64,000 nucleotides of DNA from Pseudactinotalea terrae (GTDB lineage Bacteria; Actinomycetota; Actinomycetes; Actinomycetales; Beutenbergiaceae). Below the pieces are notes generated by a model, which was given only the letters and a program-made list of their open reading frames with translations, was not told the origin of the DNA and made no database searches. This document shows positions 33,662 through 45,328 of the stretch, piece after piece. The DNA lies in assembly GCF_009733845.1 (NCBI RefSeq), contig NZ_WNXZ01000003.1, positions 1-64,000 on the forward strand. The letters are read 5' to 3'. Position 1 is the stretch's first letter. Each line of letters opens with the position of its first letter. The position numbers and the translations under genes were made by a program.

Positions 33662-34569
33662 CCAGCCCGACCTTCACCGGGTACCCCTCCGAGGTGCGTG
33701 ACCGGCTCGACGGCGATGCTCGCCAGATCCTGTCCCGGTACCCCGAGACCCGTTCGGCCCTGATGCCGCTGCTGCACCTGGTGCAGTCGGAGGATGGCTA
33801 CGTCTCGCCCGCGGGGATCGCGTTCTGCGCCGACACCCTGGGCCTGTCCCGAGCCAACGTGTCGGCCGTCGCGACCTTCTACAGCCAGTACAAGCGGCGC
33901 CCGAACGGCAAGTACACGGTCGGCATCTGCACCAACACGCTCTGCGCCGTCATGGGTGGCGACGCCATCTTCGAGCGGCTCAGCGAGCGTCTCGGGATCC
34001 ATCATGACGAGACCACCGAGGGTGGCGAGATCACCCTTGAGCAGATCGAGTGCAACGCCGCGTGCGACTACGCGCCGGTGATGATGATCAACTGGGAGTT
34101 CTTCGACAACCAGACGCCGGAGTCGGCGCTCGCGGTCGTCGACGCCATCCTCGAGGGGCAGGACATCACGCCCACGCGTGGACCCGACAAGGTCCCGAGC
34201 TTCCAGGAGATGGAGCGCGTGCTCGCGGGATTCGAGGACGGCCTGGCCGACCAGGGCAACGCCGGCGGCGCGCCCACCATGGCGGGCCTCACGCTGTCGA
34301 GGGAGAACGGCTGGACCGCTCCCGCCGTCGACCCGAACACCATCTCGACCGAGGATGCCGCCGGGCAGCCCGAGCCGGAGGCCGCCGAGCAGGCCGGGAT
34401 CGACCCGGTCGGCGAGGAAGGCTCCAGCGCCGAGCGCCAGGAGACCACCGAGGCCGACTCCGACCCCGAGACCGTGGCGGCTCCCGCCGAGGCCGAGGAC
34501 ACCGACGCCGAGAAGCCGACCACCGAGGCCGGCGCAGCCGCCGCCGCTGACGAGGAGGACGAGTCGTGA
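33658..34569 (+). CDS. nuoE: NADH-quinone oxidoreductase subunit E with acidic tail
   Basis: 303 residues. The thioredoxin-like domain carries a [2Fe-2S] cluster with ligands C91 and C96 ([11 protein letters not shown]) and C132 and C136 (CNAACDYAP). From about residue 226 to the end runs a 78-residue Ala/Glu/Asp/Pro-rich low-complexity tail, so the protein is longer than the compact enterobacterial form. The tail may be a flexible linker or docking element; no motif is seen. It overlaps nuoD and nuoF by 4 bp. Confidence 0.94.
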   Translation: MTSPTFTGYPSEVRDRLDGDARQILSRYPETRSALMPLLHLVQSEDGYVSPAGIAFCADTLGLSRANVSAVATFYSQYKRRPNGKYTVGICTNTLCAVMGGDAIFERLSERLGIHHDETTEGGEITLEQIECNAACDYAPVMMINWEFFDNQTPESALAVVDAILEGQDITPTRGPDKVPSFQEMERVLAGFEDGLADQGNAGGAPTMAGLTLSRENGWTAPAVDPNTISTEDAAGQPEPEAAEQAGIDPVGEEGSSAERQETTEADSDPETVAAPAEAEDTDAEKPTTEAGAAAAADEEDES

Positions 34570-35891
34570 CTCAGACCGCCGCACCGCTCGCACCGGTGCT
34601 CTCCGACATCTGGGATGCCGACAAGCCCTGGACGCTGCGCACCTACAGCGACCACCACGGGTACGAGGCCTGGAAGCATGCCATCCGCCAGGAGCCGGCC
34701 AGCATCGTCGAGGTCGTCAAGAACTCCGGCCTGCGTGGCCGTGGTGGCGCCGGCTTCCCGACCGGACTGAAGTGGTCGTTCCTGCCCCCGCCGGACGGCG
34801 GCCCTCGCTACCTCGTGGTCAACGCCGACGAGTCCGAGCCGGGTACCTGCAAGGACATCCCGCTGCTGATGGCCAACCCGCACTCGCTGATCGAGGGCAT
34901 GGCGATCACCAGCTTCGCGATCGGCTCGAACCACGCGTTCATCTACCTGCGAGGCGAGGTCGTGCACGTCTACCGGCGGCTGCTCGCAGCCGTGCGCGAG
35001 GCGCGTGAGGCGGGCCTGCTCGGCACGAACATCCTGGGCACCGGCTACGACCTGGAGATCACGGTCCACGCCGGCGCCGGCGCCTACATCTGCGGTGAGG
35101 AGACCGCGCTCCTCGACTCGCTCGAGGGCCGCCGCGGCCAGCCCCGCCTCAAGCCGCCGTTCCCCGCCGTCGCCGGGCTGTACGCCCGACCCACGGTCGT
35201 CAACAACGTGGAGTCGATCGCGTCGGTCCCGGGGATCATCCGCGGCGGTATCGACTGGTTCTCCTCGATGGGCACCGAGAAGAGCAAGGGCCACGGCTTC
35301 TTCTCGCTCTCGGGGCACGTGACCCGCCCGGGTCAGTACGAGGCGCCGCTCGGCATCACGCTGCGCGAGCTCCTCGAGCTCGCGGGCGGCATCCGCGACG
35401 GGCACCAGCTGAAGTTCTGGACCCCGGGCGGCAGCTCGACCCCGATCTTCACCGCGGAGCACCTCGACACCCCGCTCGACTTCGACTCGGTGGCCGCTGC
35501 CGGCTCCATGCTCGGCACCCGCGCGCTGCAGATCTTCGACGAGACGGTCTCCGTGGTGCGCTGCGTGACCCGCTGGCTCGACTTCTACAGCCACGAGTCC
35601 TGCGGCAAGTGCACCCCGTGCCGCGAGGGCACCTACTGGCTGCGCGCCGTCCTGCACCGCCTCGAGGCCGGCAAGGGCGAAGAAGGTGACGTCGACCTGC
35701 TGGTCGACGTCGCGAACAACATCGAGGGCCGCTCGTTCTGCGCGCTCGGCGACGCCGCGGCGACGCCGGTCAAGAGCGGCATCAAGTACTTCCGCGAGGA
35801 GTTCGAGCAAGGCATGCACACCCCTGCCTGGGAGCTCTTCCCGTACGGGGCGAACGCCCTGTTCACCGAGCTGGCCGGAGCCGCCCGATGA
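34566..35891 (+). CDS. nuoF: NADH-quinone oxidoreductase subunit F (NADH/FMN site)
   Basis: A 441-residue subunit that oxidises NADH and holds FMN and cluster N3. NADH/FMN-binding segments are [14 protein letters not shown] (57-70) and [12 protein letters not shown] (86-97). Cluster ligands are C346, C349 and C352 (ESCGKCTPC) and C392 (FCALGDAA). It uses a GTG start overlapping nuoE and overlaps nuoG at its end. Confidence 0.96.
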   Translation: MTQTAAPLAPVLSDIWDADKPWTLRTYSDHHGYEAWKHAIRQEPASIVEVVKNSGLRGRGGAGFPTGLKWSFLPPPDGGPRYLVVNADESEPGTCKDIPLLMANPHSLIEGMAITSFAIGSNHAFIYLRGEVVHVYRRLLAAVREAREAGLLGTNILGTGYDLEITVHAGAGAYICGEETALLDSLEGRRGQPRLKPPFPAVAGLYARPTVVNNVESIASVPGIIRGGIDWFSSMGTEKSKGHGFFSLSGHVTRPGQYEAPLGITLRELLELAGGIRDGHQLKFWTPGGSSTPIFTAEHLDTPLDFDSVAAAGSMLGTRALQIFDETVSVVRCVTRWLDFYSHESCGKCTPCREGTYWLRAVLHRLEAGKGEEGDVDLLVDVANNIEGRSFCALGDAAATPVKSGIKYFREEFEQGMHTPAWELFPYGANALFTELAGAAR

Positions 35892-38548
35892 CCGCAACCG
35901 CCACCCCGAAGTCCGGCACCCCTGCCGCGGCCGAGGGCGTCAACGTCACGATCGACGGCGTCGAGGTCAGCGTGCCCAAGGGCACCCTGATCATCCGCGC
36001 CGCCGAGCAGATCGGGATCCAGATCCCGCGGTTCTGCGACCACCCGTTGCTGAAGCCTGCCGGCGCCTGCCGCCAGTGCCTCGTGATGGTCGCCACGCCG
36101 GACCGCGAGGGCAACGTCCGCGAGATGCCCAAGCCGCAGGCCTCCTGCACCATGGAGGTCTCGCCCGGCATGGTGGTGAGCACCCAGCGCACCTCCGCCG
36201 TCGCCGACAAGGCGCAGCACGGTGTGATCGAGTTCCTGCTCATCAACCACCCGCTCGACTGCCCTGTCTGCGACAAGGGCGGCGAGTGCCCGCTGCAGAA
36301 CCAGGCGATGAGCAACGGCAACGCCGGCTCCCGCTTCACCGACGTCAAGCGCACCTACGCGAAGCCGATCAAGATCTCGACCGAGATCCTCCTCGACCGC
36401 GACCGCTGCATCCTGTGCCAGCGCTGCACCCGGTTCCAGGAAGAGATCGCCGGCGACCCGTTCATCGACCTGCAGGGACGTGGCGGTGGCGCCCCGGGCG
36501 GCGCCGAGCACGGCATGCTGCCGCAGCAGATCGGCCGCTTCGACGAGGGCGTGCTGGGCTTCTCCGGTCTGGGGGAGGGCGTCCGCGACGTCGCGGAGAC
36601 CGACAACATGGTCGGCCCCGACGGCGACGCCGGGCTGCTCTCGGGCATCTCCTACACCGTGGGCTCGGCCGAGATGGACGCCACCGGGCGACCTTTCTCC
36701 TCGTACTTCTCGGGCAACACGATCCAGATCTGCCCGGTGGGTGCGCTGACCTCGGCGACCTACCGGTTCCGGGCGCGCCCGTTCGACCTGGTCTCGGTCG
36801 AGTCGATCGCCGAGCACGACGCGTGCGGCGCGGCGATCCGCATCGACCACCGCCGCGACGTGGTGCTGCGCCGGCTCGCGGGCGAGGACCCGGCGGTCAA
36901 CGAGGAGTGGATCACCGACAAGGACCGCTTCGCGTTCCCGTGGCAGTCGCTCCCGGACACCGTCAAGACCCCGCTCGTGCGGGACGAGGAGACCGGCGAG
37001 CTGGTACCCACCAGCTGGTCCGAGGCCCTCGCCCTCGCCGCGCAGGGCCTGGCTCAGGCTGCCGCCGACGGCGGTGTCGGGGTTCTCCCCGGCGGTCGCC
37101 TCACGCTGGAGGACGCCTACGCCTGGTCGAAGTTCGCCCGCGTGGTGCTCGGCACCAACGACGTGGACTTCCGCGCCCGCGCGGCCAGCGACGAGGAGGC
37201 CGAGTTCCTCGGCCACAAGGTCGCCGGCTCCTCGATGGACGTGACGTACGCGGACCTCGAGTCCGCGCCGCATGTGCTGCTCGTGGGCCTGGAGCCCGAG
37301 GACGAGGCCGGCACGATCTTCCTGCGCCTGCGCAAGTCGGTGCTCGCGAAGAAGACCTCGGTCACGACCCTCGCGCCGTTCGCGACGCGTGGTTCGACCA
37401 AGGTGCGCGCCGCCGTCGTGACCACCGCGCCCGGCACCGAGGCGAGCACGCTCGCCGCGATCGCTGCCGGCGGTGGCGAGCTCGCCGAGCTGGCCGAGGC
37501 GCTCAGGGCCGATGGCGCCGTGATCCTCGTGGGCGAGCGGCTCGCACAGGTGCCCGGCGGTCTGACTGCTGCGCTCGAGCTGGCCGGCGCGACCGGCGCC
37601 CGGCTCGCCTGGGTTCCCCGGCGTGCTGGCGACCGTGGCGCCGTCGAGGTGGGTCTGCTCCCGGGGCTGCTGCCCGGTGGCCGCCCCGTCAGCGACGCGG
37701 AGGCCCGCGTGGACGTCGCGACCGCCTGGGGCCTGGACGGCGACCGCTCGTTGCCGGCCGAGGTCGGCCGCGATCTTGCCACGATCCTGCGGGATGCCGG
37801 TTCCGGTGACCTCGCCGGGCTGCTGCTCGGCGGTATCGACGTCGAGGACCTCCCCGGCGCGGGCGAGGCCGAGCGTGCGGTGCGTGAGGCGGGCTTCGTG
37901 GTCCAGCTCGAGGTGCGTACCTCGGCGCTGACCCGGTACGCCGACGTCGTGCTGCCGGTCGCCCCGCCCAGCCACAAGGCCGGGACGTTCCTCACCTGGG
38001 AGAGCCGCCCGCGTCCGTTCGGGCAGGTCTTCGCGACCAGCTCGCGCTCGGACGCGCAGGTGCTCGACATGCTCGCCGCCGCGATGGGTGGTGCCCTCGG
38101 CACCCACTCCCTGGAGTCGGTGCACCGCGAGCTGAGCGAGCTGGCTGCCTGGGACGGCGCTCGCCAGCCCGCGCCGTCGGTTCCCGCCGAGGCGCGTGCG
38201 GCAGCGGAGGGCGAGTACACGCTCGCCACCTGGCGTCTGATGCTCGACGCCGCCCGTGGTCAGGACGGTGAGCCGTACCTCGCGGGTACCGCGCACCGAC
38301 CGGTGGTGCGGGTCTCCGCTGCCACCGCCGCCGGCCTGGACGCCGCCGACGGCGACCGGCTCACCGTGGTCGGGCCGCTCGGCTCGGTCACGCTCCCGGT
38401 GCTCGTGACGCCGATGCCCGACGACGTGGTGTGGCTGCCGCTGCACTCGCCGGGCTCGTCGCTGTACCGGATGCTCGGCGTCGGCTCGGGTGGCTCTGTC
38501 CGCCTCGAGCCGGCTGCACGTGCGACGACCGGGGAGGTCCTCCGATGA
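35888..38548 (+). CDS. nuoG: NADH-quinone oxidoreductase subunit G
   Basis: An 886-residue iron-sulphur subunit. The N-terminal [2Fe-2S] domain has ligands C50, C61, C64 and C87. Further clusters use [12 protein letters not shown] (C125, C128, C134) and [12 protein letters not shown] with the later [11 protein letters not shown] molybdopterin-oxidoreductase-like domain follows, with low-complexity Ala/Gly/Glu stretches in its second half. It forms the body of the peripheral arm. It overlaps nuoF and nuoH by 4 bp. Confidence 0.95.
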   Translation: MTATATPKSGTPAAAEGVNVTIDGVEVSVPKGTLIIRAAEQIGIQIPRFCDHPLLKPAGACRQCLVMVATPDREGNVREMPKPQASCTMEVSPGMVVSTQRTSAVADKAQHGVIEFLLINHPLDCPVCDKGGECPLQNQAMSNGNAGSRFTDVKRTYAKPIKISTEILLDRDRCILCQRCTRFQEEIAGDPFIDLQGRGGGAPGGAEHGMLPQQIGRFDEGVLGFSGLGEGVRDVAETDNMVGPDGDAGLLSGISYTVGSAEMDATGRPFSSYFSGNTIQICPVGALTSATYRFRARPFDLVSVESIAEHDACGAAIRIDHRRDVVLRRLAGEDPAVNEEWITDKDRFAFPWQSLPDTVKTPLVRDEETGELVPTSWSEALALAAQGLAQAAADGGVGVLPGGRLTLEDAYAWSKFARVVLGTNDVDFRARAASDEEAEFLGHKVAGSSMDVTYADLESAPHVLLVGLEPEDEAGTIFLRLRKSVLAKKTSVTTLAPFATRGSTKVRAAVVTTAPGTEASTLAAIAAGGGELAELAEALRADGAVILVGERLAQVPGGLTAALELAGATGARLAWVPRRAGDRGAVEVGLLPGLLPGGRPVSDAEARVDVATAWGLDGDRSLPAEVGRDLATILRDAGSGDLAGLLLGGIDVEDLPGAGEAERAVREAGFVVQLEVRTSALTRYADVVLPVAPPSHKAGTFLTWESRPRPFGQVFATSSRSDAQVLDMLAAAMGGALGTHSLESVHRELSELAAWDGARQPAPSVPAEARAAAEGEYTLATWRLMLDAARGQDGEPYLAGTAHRPVVRVSAATAAGLDAADGDRLTVVGPLGSVTLPVLVTPMPDDVVWLPLHSPGSSLYRMLGVGSGGSVRLEPAARATTGEVLR

Positions 38549-39939
38549 ACCCTGCGCCGATCGCGGACTTCAGCAACGACACCATCTGGATCACGATCAT
38601 CAAGGCTGTCGTGATCCTGGTGTTCCTGCTGCTGTCCGTGCTGTTCGCGATCTGGTTCGAGCGACGCCTCGTCGCCCGGTTCCAGCAGCGCTCCGGCCCC
38701 AACTGGAACGGTCCGTTCGGTCTGCTGCAGTCGCTCGCCGATGCGATGAAGCTCCTGCTCAAGGAGGACATCACCGTCAAGGCGGCCGACAAGGTGATCT
38801 ACCTGATCGCCCCGGTCATCTCGGTGTTCTGCGCGTTCATGGTGTTCGCGGTGATCCCGTTCGGACCCGAGGTCAGCATCTTCGGCGTCGTGACACCGCT
38901 GCAGATGACCGACTTCCCGGTCGCCGTGCTCTACATCCTCGGCATCACCGCGCTCGGCGTGTACGGCATCGTGCTCGGCGGCTGGTCCTCCGGTTCGATC
39001 TACCCGCTGCTCGGCGCGGTCCGCTCGACCGCGCAGATCATCTCCTACGAGCTCGCGATGAGCCTCGCGCTCGTGAGCGTGTTCCTGTGGTCCGGCTCGA
39101 TGTCGACCTCGCAGATCGTCAACTCCCAGGAGAACACCTGGTGGGCGTTCACCCTGCTGCCCGCCTTCGTGCTCTACGTCATCTCGATGGTCGGTGAGAC
39201 CAACCGGCTGCCGTTCGACCTCCCCGAGGCCGAGGGCGAGCTGGTCGGTGGCTTCCACACCGAGTACTCCTCGATGAAGTTCGCCTGGTTCTTCCTGGCC
39301 GAGTACATCAACATGCTCAACGTGTCCGCCGTCGCCACCACGCTGTTCCTCGGCGGCTACCGCGCCCCGTTCGGCATCGGCCTGATCGCCGACGGCGCGC
39401 TCGACACCGGCTGGTGGGGCGTGGTGTGGTTCCTGGTCAAGCTCTGGCTTCTGATGGCGTTCTTCGTCTGGGTGCGCGGCACGCTGCTGCGGTTCCGCTA
39501 CGACCAGTTCATGAACTTCGGCTGGAAGGTGCTGATCCCGGCCGGCCTGGTCACCGTGGTCTTCTACGCGGTGCTCAAGGGTCTGTCCACCGGCTCCGAC
39601 CCGCTGCTGAGCTTCGGCGGCGAGATCCTCACCCTCGAGTGGCGACAGCTGTTGCTGGGGGTGGTCGGAGGCCTGGTGGTCATCGCTGTCCTGATGCTGC
39701 TGTTCCCAGGCGAGGAGGAGGAGAAGCCCGCGAAGGCGGTCGCCGGCAAGACCGGCTCCTCCGCCAAGCCGGGCCGGAAGCGCACCAAGGAAGAGCCGTT
39801 CGACGCGTTCGCCGGCGGCTTCCCGGTGCCGCCGCTGCCGGGTCAGCAGCTCCCGCCGTCACCGCGCCGCGCGCGCGTCACCACACCAGCCGCCGCACCG
39901 GCAGCCCCGGCTGCCGCTGCAGGGGAGGACGAGAAGTGA
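38545..39939 (+). CDS. nuoH: NADH-quinone oxidoreductase subunit H with long C-terminal tail
   Basis: A 464-residue membrane subunit that forms the quinone-access channel. Conserved loops are [55 protein letters not shown] and [11 protein letters not shown]. The membrane domain ends near residue 388. Residues 389-464 are a charged, Pro/Ala-rich cytoplasmic tail absent from compact homologues. It overlaps nuoG and nuoI by 4 bp. Confidence 0.95.
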   Translation: MNPAPIADFSNDTIWITIIKAVVILVFLLLSVLFAIWFERRLVARFQQRSGPNWNGPFGLLQSLADAMKLLLKEDITVKAADKVIYLIAPVISVFCAFMVFAVIPFGPEVSIFGVVTPLQMTDFPVAVLYILGITALGVYGIVLGGWSSGSIYPLLGAVRSTAQIISYELAMSLALVSVFLWSGSMSTSQIVNSQENTWWAFTLLPAFVLYVISMVGETNRLPFDLPEAEGELVGGFHTEYSSMKFAWFFLAEYINMLNVSAVATTLFLGGYRAPFGIGLIADGALDTGWWGVVWFLVKLWLLMAFFVWVRGTLLRFRYDQFMNFGWKVLIPAGLVTVVFYAVLKGLSTGSDPLLSFGGEILTLEWRQLLLGVVGGLVVIAVLMLLFPGEEEEKPAKAVAGKTGSSAKPGRKRTKEEPFDAFAGGFPVPPLPGQQLPPSPRRARVTTPAAAPAAPAAAAGEDEK

Positions 39940-40694
39940 GCGACGAGACCAAGAAGAGCCCACCCGAGGAGGAGTCCGGCCAGCCCCGGACCAGCTCCGA
40001 GCTCGAGCAGCCCGCCCGAGGCGGGCAGAGCATCGACGAGGTCAAGGGCGTCCACGCCCCGGATCTGCTCCCCGAACCCAAGAACGCCGTCGAGAAATTC
40101 GTCGCGCCCGTGGCCGGCTTCGGCGTCACGATGGCCACCCTCTTCAAGCCGGTGGTCACCGAGCAGTATCCGCGTGAGAAGGCACCCGTGGAGCCCCGCT
40201 TCCACGGGCGGCACCAGCTCAACCGGCACCCGGACGGTCTCGAGAAGTGCATCGGCTGCGAGCTGTGCGCCTGGGCCTGCCCCGCCGATGCGATCTTCGT
40301 CGAAGGTGCGAACAACACCCCCGAGGCGCAGTACTCGCCCGGTGAGCGGTACGGCGCCGTCTACCAGATCAACTACCTGCGCTGCATCTTCTGCGGGCTG
40401 TGCATCGAGGCGTGCCCCACCCGCGCGCTGACGATGACGAACGAGTTCGAGCTCGCCGACCAGACCCGCGAGAAGCTGATCTTCACCAAGGACGACCTGC
40501 TCGCGCCGCTGCGCGAGGGCATGCTCGCCGCGCCGCACCCGATGGCCGAGGGCACCACCGACGGCAGCTACTACCGCGGCGAGGTCACCGGACCGGCGCG
40601 GAACTCGGTCGAGTGGGTTCGCGAGAACCGCCCGGACGAGCCGTCGCTGGACTCCGCCGCCGCGGCGGCCGAGCGCTCGGGGGCGACCAAGTGA
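39936..40694 (+). CDS. nuoI: NADH-quinone oxidoreductase subunit I
   Basis: A 252-residue ferredoxin-like subunit with two [4Fe-4S] clusters (N6a, N6b). Ligands are C105, C108, C111 and C115 ([12 protein letters not shown]) and C150, C153, C156 and C160 ([12 protein letters not shown]). The first 45 residues and the last 30 are charged low-complexity extensions. GTG start overlapping nuoH; its stop overlaps nuoJ. Confidence 0.96.
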   Translation: MSDETKKSPPEEESGQPRTSSELEQPARGGQSIDEVKGVHAPDLLPEPKNAVEKFVAPVAGFGVTMATLFKPVVTEQYPREKAPVEPRFHGRHQLNRHPDGLEKCIGCELCAWACPADAIFVEGANNTPEAQYSPGERYGAVYQINYLRCIFCGLCIEACPTRALTMTNEFELADQTREKLIFTKDDLLAPLREGMLAAPHPMAEGTTDGSYYRGEVTGPARNSVEWVRENRPDEPSLDSAAAAAERSGATK

Positions 40695-41530
40695 GCGAGC
40701 TGACGATCTCCTCCGGTGAGGCCGTGATCTTCTGGATCCTGGCCCCCCTGATGGTGCTGGGTGCCCTGGGCCTGCTGTTCGCGCGCAAGACCGTGCACAT
40801 CGCGGTCGCCGTCGCAGGCGTCATGGTGGGGCTCGCGATCATGTACATCGCGAACGAGGCGCCGTTCCTCGGGGTCGCGCAGGTGGTCGTCTACACCGGC
40901 GCCGTGATGATGCTCTTCGTCTTCGTGATCATGCTGATCGGCGTCGACGCCAAGGAGTCGCTCAAGGAGACCCTCGCCGGGCAGCGCTTCCTCGCGCTGC
41001 TGGCCGGCGGCGGGCTGCTCGTGCTGGTGCTCGCCGTCACCACGCGCGCCGCGCTCCCGGACCCGGTGGGCCTCGCCGCCGCCAACGCGGACACCAACGC
41101 GGTAGGCGTGGCACGGATCCTGTTCAGCGACTTCGTGTTCCCCTTCGAGCTGACCGGCGCGCTGCTGATCACCGCCGCGGTCGGCGCGCTGAGCCTCACG
41201 CACCGGGTGCGCCTCGGCGCCAAGATCGGGCAGCGGGAGCTGGCCACCGCCAAGCTCAAGGCCTACGGCGCGGGCGCCGGGTCCTCGCTCATCACCAACC
41301 GCCCCGGCCCCGGCATCTACGCCCGGCACAACTCGGCCGACATGCCGGCGGTGGACGCCGCCGGTGAGCCCGTCGAGGACTCGATCACCACCGTGCTGCG
41401 GATCCGTGGGCAGGAGGCGCGCCTGCCCAGCGAGGAGGAGCTCGCCGAGGCCGGCGCCCCCTACGGGCAGGACGAGCCGGCGGCCGTCGTCGCTGGAGCC
41501 GGCGACGAGCGGAAGGAGCTCGAGCAGTGA
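40691..41530 (+). CDS. nuoJ: NADH-quinone oxidoreductase subunit J
   Basis: A 279-residue membrane subunit with about five transmembrane helices in the first 180 residues, including the conserved [19 protein letters not shown] helix that takes part in coupling. A soluble C-terminal tail of about 100 residues follows ([17 protein letters not shown] and an acidic end). It uses a GTG start overlapping nuoI, and overlaps nuoK by 4 bp. Confidence 0.95.
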   Translation: MSELTISSGEAVIFWILAPLMVLGALGLLFARKTVHIAVAVAGVMVGLAIMYIANEAPFLGVAQVVVYTGAVMMLFVFVIMLIGVDAKESLKETLAGQRFLALLAGGGLLVLVLAVTTRAALPDPVGLAAANADTNAVGVARILFSDFVFPFELTGALLITAAVGALSLTHRVRLGAKIGQRELATAKLKAYGAGAGSSLITNRPGPGIYARHNSADMPAVDAAGEPVEDSITTVLRIRGQEARLPSEEELAEAGAPYGQDEPAAVVAGAGDERKELEQ

Positions 41531-41826
41531 GCATCCTCAACTACCTGGTCCTGTCCGGCATCCTGTTCTCGATCGGTGCGGTCGCGGTCATCGTGCGCCG
41601 CAACGCGATCGTGGCCTTCATGGGTGTCGAGCTCATGCTCAACGCCGCGAACCTCACGCTGGTGACGTTCGCCCGCATGCACGGCGACCTCACCGGACAG
41701 GTGATCGCCTTCTTCGTCATGGTCGTCGCTGCCGCCGAGGTGGTCATCGGGCTCGCGATCATCGTGTCCATCTTCCGAACTCGCGGGTCCGCGTCGCTCG
41801 ACGACGCCAGCCTGCTCAAGAGCTGA
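41527..41826 (+). CDS. nuoK: NADH-quinone oxidoreductase subunit K
   Basis: A 99-residue subunit with three transmembrane helices. Conserved glutamates of the proton path are in [13 protein letters not shown] and [16 protein letters not shown] start at 41527 overlaps nuoJ; 7 bp separate it from nuoL. Confidence 0.96.
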   Translation: MSILNYLVLSGILFSIGAVAVIVRRNAIVAFMGVELMLNAANLTLVTFARMHGDLTGQVIAFFVMVVAAAEVVIGLAIIVSIFRTRGSASLDDASLLKS

Positions 41827-41833
41827 GGCACCG

Positions 41834-43744
41834 ATGTCCCTCGATCTCGCTGCGATCGGAATCGTTGCGATCCCGCTGCTGAGTGCCGGTCTGCTGCTGG
41901 TGCTCGGTCGCCGCACCGACGCCTGGGGCCACTGGCTCGGCGTGGTCGCCTCGACCATCTCCGCGGTGCTGGCGTTCGTGATCCTGTTCGGGCTGCTCGG
42001 CCGTGGTGCGGAGGACCGCGCCGTGGACGTGCACCTGTTCTCGTGGATCCCCGCCGGTGACCTCAGCGTGGACGCCGGGTTCCTGCTGGACCCGCTCTCG
42101 GCCACGTTCCTCATGCTGATCACCTTCGTCGGCACGCTGATCCACGTCTACGCAGTCGCGTACATGGAGCACGACGACGACCGGCGCCGGTTCTTCGCCT
42201 ACCTCAACCTGTTCATCGCGGCGATGCTGATCCTGGTGCTCGCCGACTCCTTCGCGCTGCTGTTCGTCGGCTGGGAGGGCGTGGGTCTTGCGTCCTACCT
42301 GCTGATCGGGTTCTGGAACCAGCGCACCGAGTACGCGGTCGCCGCCAAGAAGGCGTTCGTGATGAACCGTGTCGGTGACATGGGCCTGATCATCGCGATG
42401 GGTGCGATGTTCGCGAGCATCGGCTCGGTGGAGTTCGCCGACGTGTTCGCCGCCGCCCCCGAGCTGAGCGAGGGCTGGGCCACCGCGATCGGCATCGCGC
42501 TGCTGATCGGCGCGTGCGGCAAGTCCGCGCAGTTCCCGCTGCAGGCGTGGCTGGGTGACGCGATGGCCGGCCCGACGCCGGTCTCCGCGCTGATCCACGC
42601 GGCGACGATGGTCACCGCAGGCGTCTACCTGGTGGTCCGCTCCGGCGTGATCTTCGAGGCGAGCCCGACGGCGCAGCTGCTCGTGGTCATCGTCGGTGCC
42701 ATCACGCTGCTGTTCGGGGCGATCGTCGGTTGCGCGAAGGACGACATCAAGAAGGCCCTGGCGGCCTCCACGATGTCCCAGATCGGCTACATGATGCTCG
42801 CCGCTGGCCTCGGCCCGGTCGGCTACGCGTTCGCGATCTTCCACCTGCTCACCCACGGCTTCTTCAAGGCCGGGATGTTCCTCGGGGCCGGTTCGGTCAT
42901 GCACGGCATGAACGACGAGGTCAACATGCGCGGCTTCGGCGGCTTGAGCAAGTACATGAAGATCACCTGGATCACGTTCGGCCTCGGCTGGCTCGCGATC
43001 ATTGGCTTCCCGGGTCTGTCCGGCTTCTGGAGCAAGGACAAGATCATCGAGGCCGCGTTCGTGGGCGAGGGCTGGCAGCCGTGGGTGTTCGGCACCGTGA
43101 CGCTGCTGGCCGCCGGGATCACCGCGTTCTACATGTCGCGTCTGTTCTTCATGACGTTCCACGGCAAGGCCCGCTGGAACGACGGTGACAACGGACTGCC
43201 GGGTCCCGTGCAGCACCCGCACGAGTCACCGCTGCTGATGACCGTCCCGATGATCGTGCTGTCGGTCGGGTCTCTCGGTCTCGGTGGCTTCCTCATGCTC
43301 GGCGACCGGTTCTTCTCCTGGCTGGAGCCGGTGACCGGGCACGTCGAGCACCACGAGCCGGTCATCCCGATCCCGGTCATCATGGGCGCCACGATCGTGC
43401 TGATGGTGGTCGGCGTGCTGCTGGCCTGGCGTCAGTACTGGGCCTCGGCCGTGCCGATCACCCCGCCCACCGGCTCGGTGCTCACGCGCGCCGCACGCCG
43501 CGACCTGTACCAGGACTCGGTCAACGAGGCGACGTTCGCCCGGCCGGGTACCCACCTCGTGCGCACCCTCACCTACGCGGACACCGCCGTCGTCGACGGC
43601 GCGGTGAATGGCCTCGGCTCGGGTGCTGTCGGCCTGGGGGAGCGGCTCCGAAAGATGCAGAACGGCCACGTCCGCAGCTACGCCGCCCTGATGTCCGTGG
43701 GTGTGGTCCTCGTCCTCGCCATCGTGCTCGCGGCGCGGATCTGA
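41834..43744 (+). CDS. nuoL: NADH-quinone oxidoreductase subunit L
   Basis: A 636-residue antiporter-like proton-pumping subunit at the distal end of the membrane arm. Landmarks are [17 protein letters not shown] (conserved Glu), [20 protein letters not shown] (Lys/His region), [13 protein letters not shown] and [20 protein letters not shown]. The C-terminal region contains the lateral helix. A 30-bp gap with a GGGAAGACCCGGGAG-type ribosome site leads into nuoM. Confidence 0.96.
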   Translation: MSLDLAAIGIVAIPLLSAGLLLVLGRRTDAWGHWLGVVASTISAVLAFVILFGLLGRGAEDRAVDVHLFSWIPAGDLSVDAGFLLDPLSATFLMLITFVGTLIHVYAVAYMEHDDDRRRFFAYLNLFIAAMLILVLADSFALLFVGWEGVGLASYLLIGFWNQRTEYAVAAKKAFVMNRVGDMGLIIAMGAMFASIGSVEFADVFAAAPELSEGWATAIGIALLIGACGKSAQFPLQAWLGDAMAGPTPVSALIHAATMVTAGVYLVVRSGVIFEASPTAQLLVVIVGAITLLFGAIVGCAKDDIKKALAASTMSQIGYMMLAAGLGPVGYAFAIFHLLTHGFFKAGMFLGAGSVMHGMNDEVNMRGFGGLSKYMKITWITFGLGWLAIIGFPGLSGFWSKDKIIEAAFVGEGWQPWVFGTVTLLAAGITAFYMSRLFFMTFHGKARWNDGDNGLPGPVQHPHESPLLMTVPMIVLSVGSLGLGGFLMLGDRFFSWLEPVTGHVEHHEPVIPIPVIMGATIVLMVVGVLLAWRQYWASAVPITPPTGSVLTRAARRDLYQDSVNEATFARPGTHLVRTLTYADTAVVDGAVNGLGSGAVGLGERLRKMQNGHVRSYAALMSVGVVLVLAIVLAARI

Positions 43745-43774
43745 GCGGGAAGACCCGGGAGAAAAAGAGAACCC

Positions 43775-45328
43775 ATGCCTGAGACTCTTCTCGGACAGTC
43801 CCCGCTGACCGTCCTCATCCTCGTGCCGGCCGTGGTGGCCGCGCTCGTGTGGCTCGTGCCGCCGTTGCGCCGCCTCGCGCGCCCGATCGGCCTGGTGACC
43901 AGCGTCGTCGTTCTCGCCGGCGCTGTCGCGCTGGCCGCAGGCTTCGACGTCGCCGCCGCCGATCAGGCGCAGTTCACGCAGGTCGCGAGCTGGATCTCCT
44001 CGTTCGGTGCGAGCTACGCCGTGGGCGTCGACGGCCTCGGGCTCGTCATGGTGCTGCTGGCCGCGCTGCTCGTCCCGATCGTCCTCGTGGCCGGGTGGAA
44101 CGAGGTCGGGCTCCCGGTCGGCGTCGGCGACGGCGATGCCGCTGCCGAGCGGAAGGCGCTGGAGTACCGCCGAGCCGGCTGGGTCGCGCTCATCCTTGTC
44201 CTCGAGGCGCTGATGATCGCGGTCTTCGCGGCTCGCGACGTGTTCTTCTTCTACGTCGTCTTCGAGGCGATGCTGATCCCGGTGTACTTCCTCATCGGGG
44301 TGTACGGCGGGGCGAACCGACGCTACGCGGCGATCAAGTTCCTGCTCTACTCGCTGGCGGGCGGTCTGCTCATGCTCGCCGCGGTGATCGGGTACTTCTT
44401 CGTCGGCACCGGCCAGGGGCCGGAGGCGCTGCTGCTCGACCAGGTGGGTCTGGTGGAGATGCCGTTCGCCACCGAGATGCTGCTGTTCCTCGGCTTCTTC
44501 ATCGCGTTCGCGATCAAGGCGCCGATGTGGCCGGTGCACACCTGGCTCCCGGACGCCGCACAGCAGGCGACCCCGGGCACCTCGACGCTGCTCGTCGGTG
44601 TCCTGGACAAGGTCGGCACCTTCGGGATGATCGTGCTCTGCCTGCCGCTGTTCCCGAACGCCGCGGCCGCGGCGGCACCGGTGATCATCGTGCTGGCGCT
44701 CGTCTCGATCATCTACGGCGGCCTGCTCGCGATCGGTCAGAACGACCTGATGCGTCTGATCGCCTTCACCTCCGTGTCGCACTTCGGCTTCATCGTGCTC
44801 GGCATCTTCGTGGGCAGCTCGACGGCGGTCACCGGGTCGATGATCTACATGGTCGCCCACGGTCTGTCCACCGCAGCGATGTTCCTCGTCGCGGGCTTCC
44901 TGACGCAGCGCGGCGGCACCCAAGACATGGGCTCGTACTCCGGTATGCAGCGGATCACCCGCGTGCTGGCCGGCACGTTCCTGGTCTCGGGTCTCGCGTC
45001 GCTCGCGCTGCCGGGCCTGTCCGGGTTCGTGCCCGAGTACCTCGTACTGCTCGGAACCTTCGAGCAGCTGCCCTGGGCGGCGATCGTCGCCGTCGTCGGC
45101 GTGGTGCTCGCCGCTCTCTACATCCTCATCGCCTACCAGCGGATCTTCACCGGACCACCGTCCGAGACACACGCGGGCATGACCGACCTGGGCGGTCGGG
45201 AGAAGGCCGTCATGGGTGTGCTGATCGCTGCGATGCTCTTCCTCGGTTTCTACCCGGCGCCAGTGCTCGAGGTGCTGACACCGCTCGGTGAGACCGTTGC
45301 TGCTCTCGTGACCGGAGGGGTTGCCTGA
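43775..45328 (+). CDS. nuoM: NADH-quinone oxidoreductase subunit M
   Basis: A 517-residue antiporter-like proton-pumping subunit. The coupling Glu is in FYVVFEAMLIPVYFLIG, and KAPMWPVHTWLPDAAQQATP carries the Lys and His of the proton channel. SVSHFGFIVLGIF follows. About fourteen transmembrane helices. Its TGA overlaps the nuoN ATG by one base. Confidence 0.96.
   Translation: MPETLLGQSPLTVLILVPAVVAALVWLVPPLRRLARPIGLVTSVVVLAGAVALAAGFDVAAADQAQFTQVASWISSFGASYAVGVDGLGLVMVLLAALLVPIVLVAGWNEVGLPVGVGDGDAAAERKALEYRRAGWVALILVLEALMIAVFAARDVFFFYVVFEAMLIPVYFLIGVYGGANRRYAAIKFLLYSLAGGLLMLAAVIGYFFVGTGQGPEALLLDQVGLVEMPFATEMLLFLGFFIAFAIKAPMWPVHTWLPDAAQQATPGTSTLLVGVLDKVGTFGMIVLCLPLFPNAAAAAAPVIIVLALVSIIYGGLLAIGQNDLMRLIAFTSVSHFGFIVLGIFVGSSTAVTGSMIYMVAHGLSTAAMFLVAGFLTQRGGTQDMGSYSGMQRITRVLAGTFLVSGLASLALPGLSGFVPEYLVLLGTFEQLPWAAIVAVVGVVLAALYILIAYQRIFTGPPSETHAGMTDLGGREKAVMGVLIAAMLFLGFYPAPVLEVLTPLGETVAALVTGGVA

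Noticed and set aside
35633-38446. Very long open minus-strand frame (over 900 codons) opposite nuoF and nuoG
   Set aside because: It is antisense to well-conserved iron-sulphur subunits, is Arg/Gly/His-rich low complexity and has no recognisable domain. It is a by-product of high GC at third codon positions.
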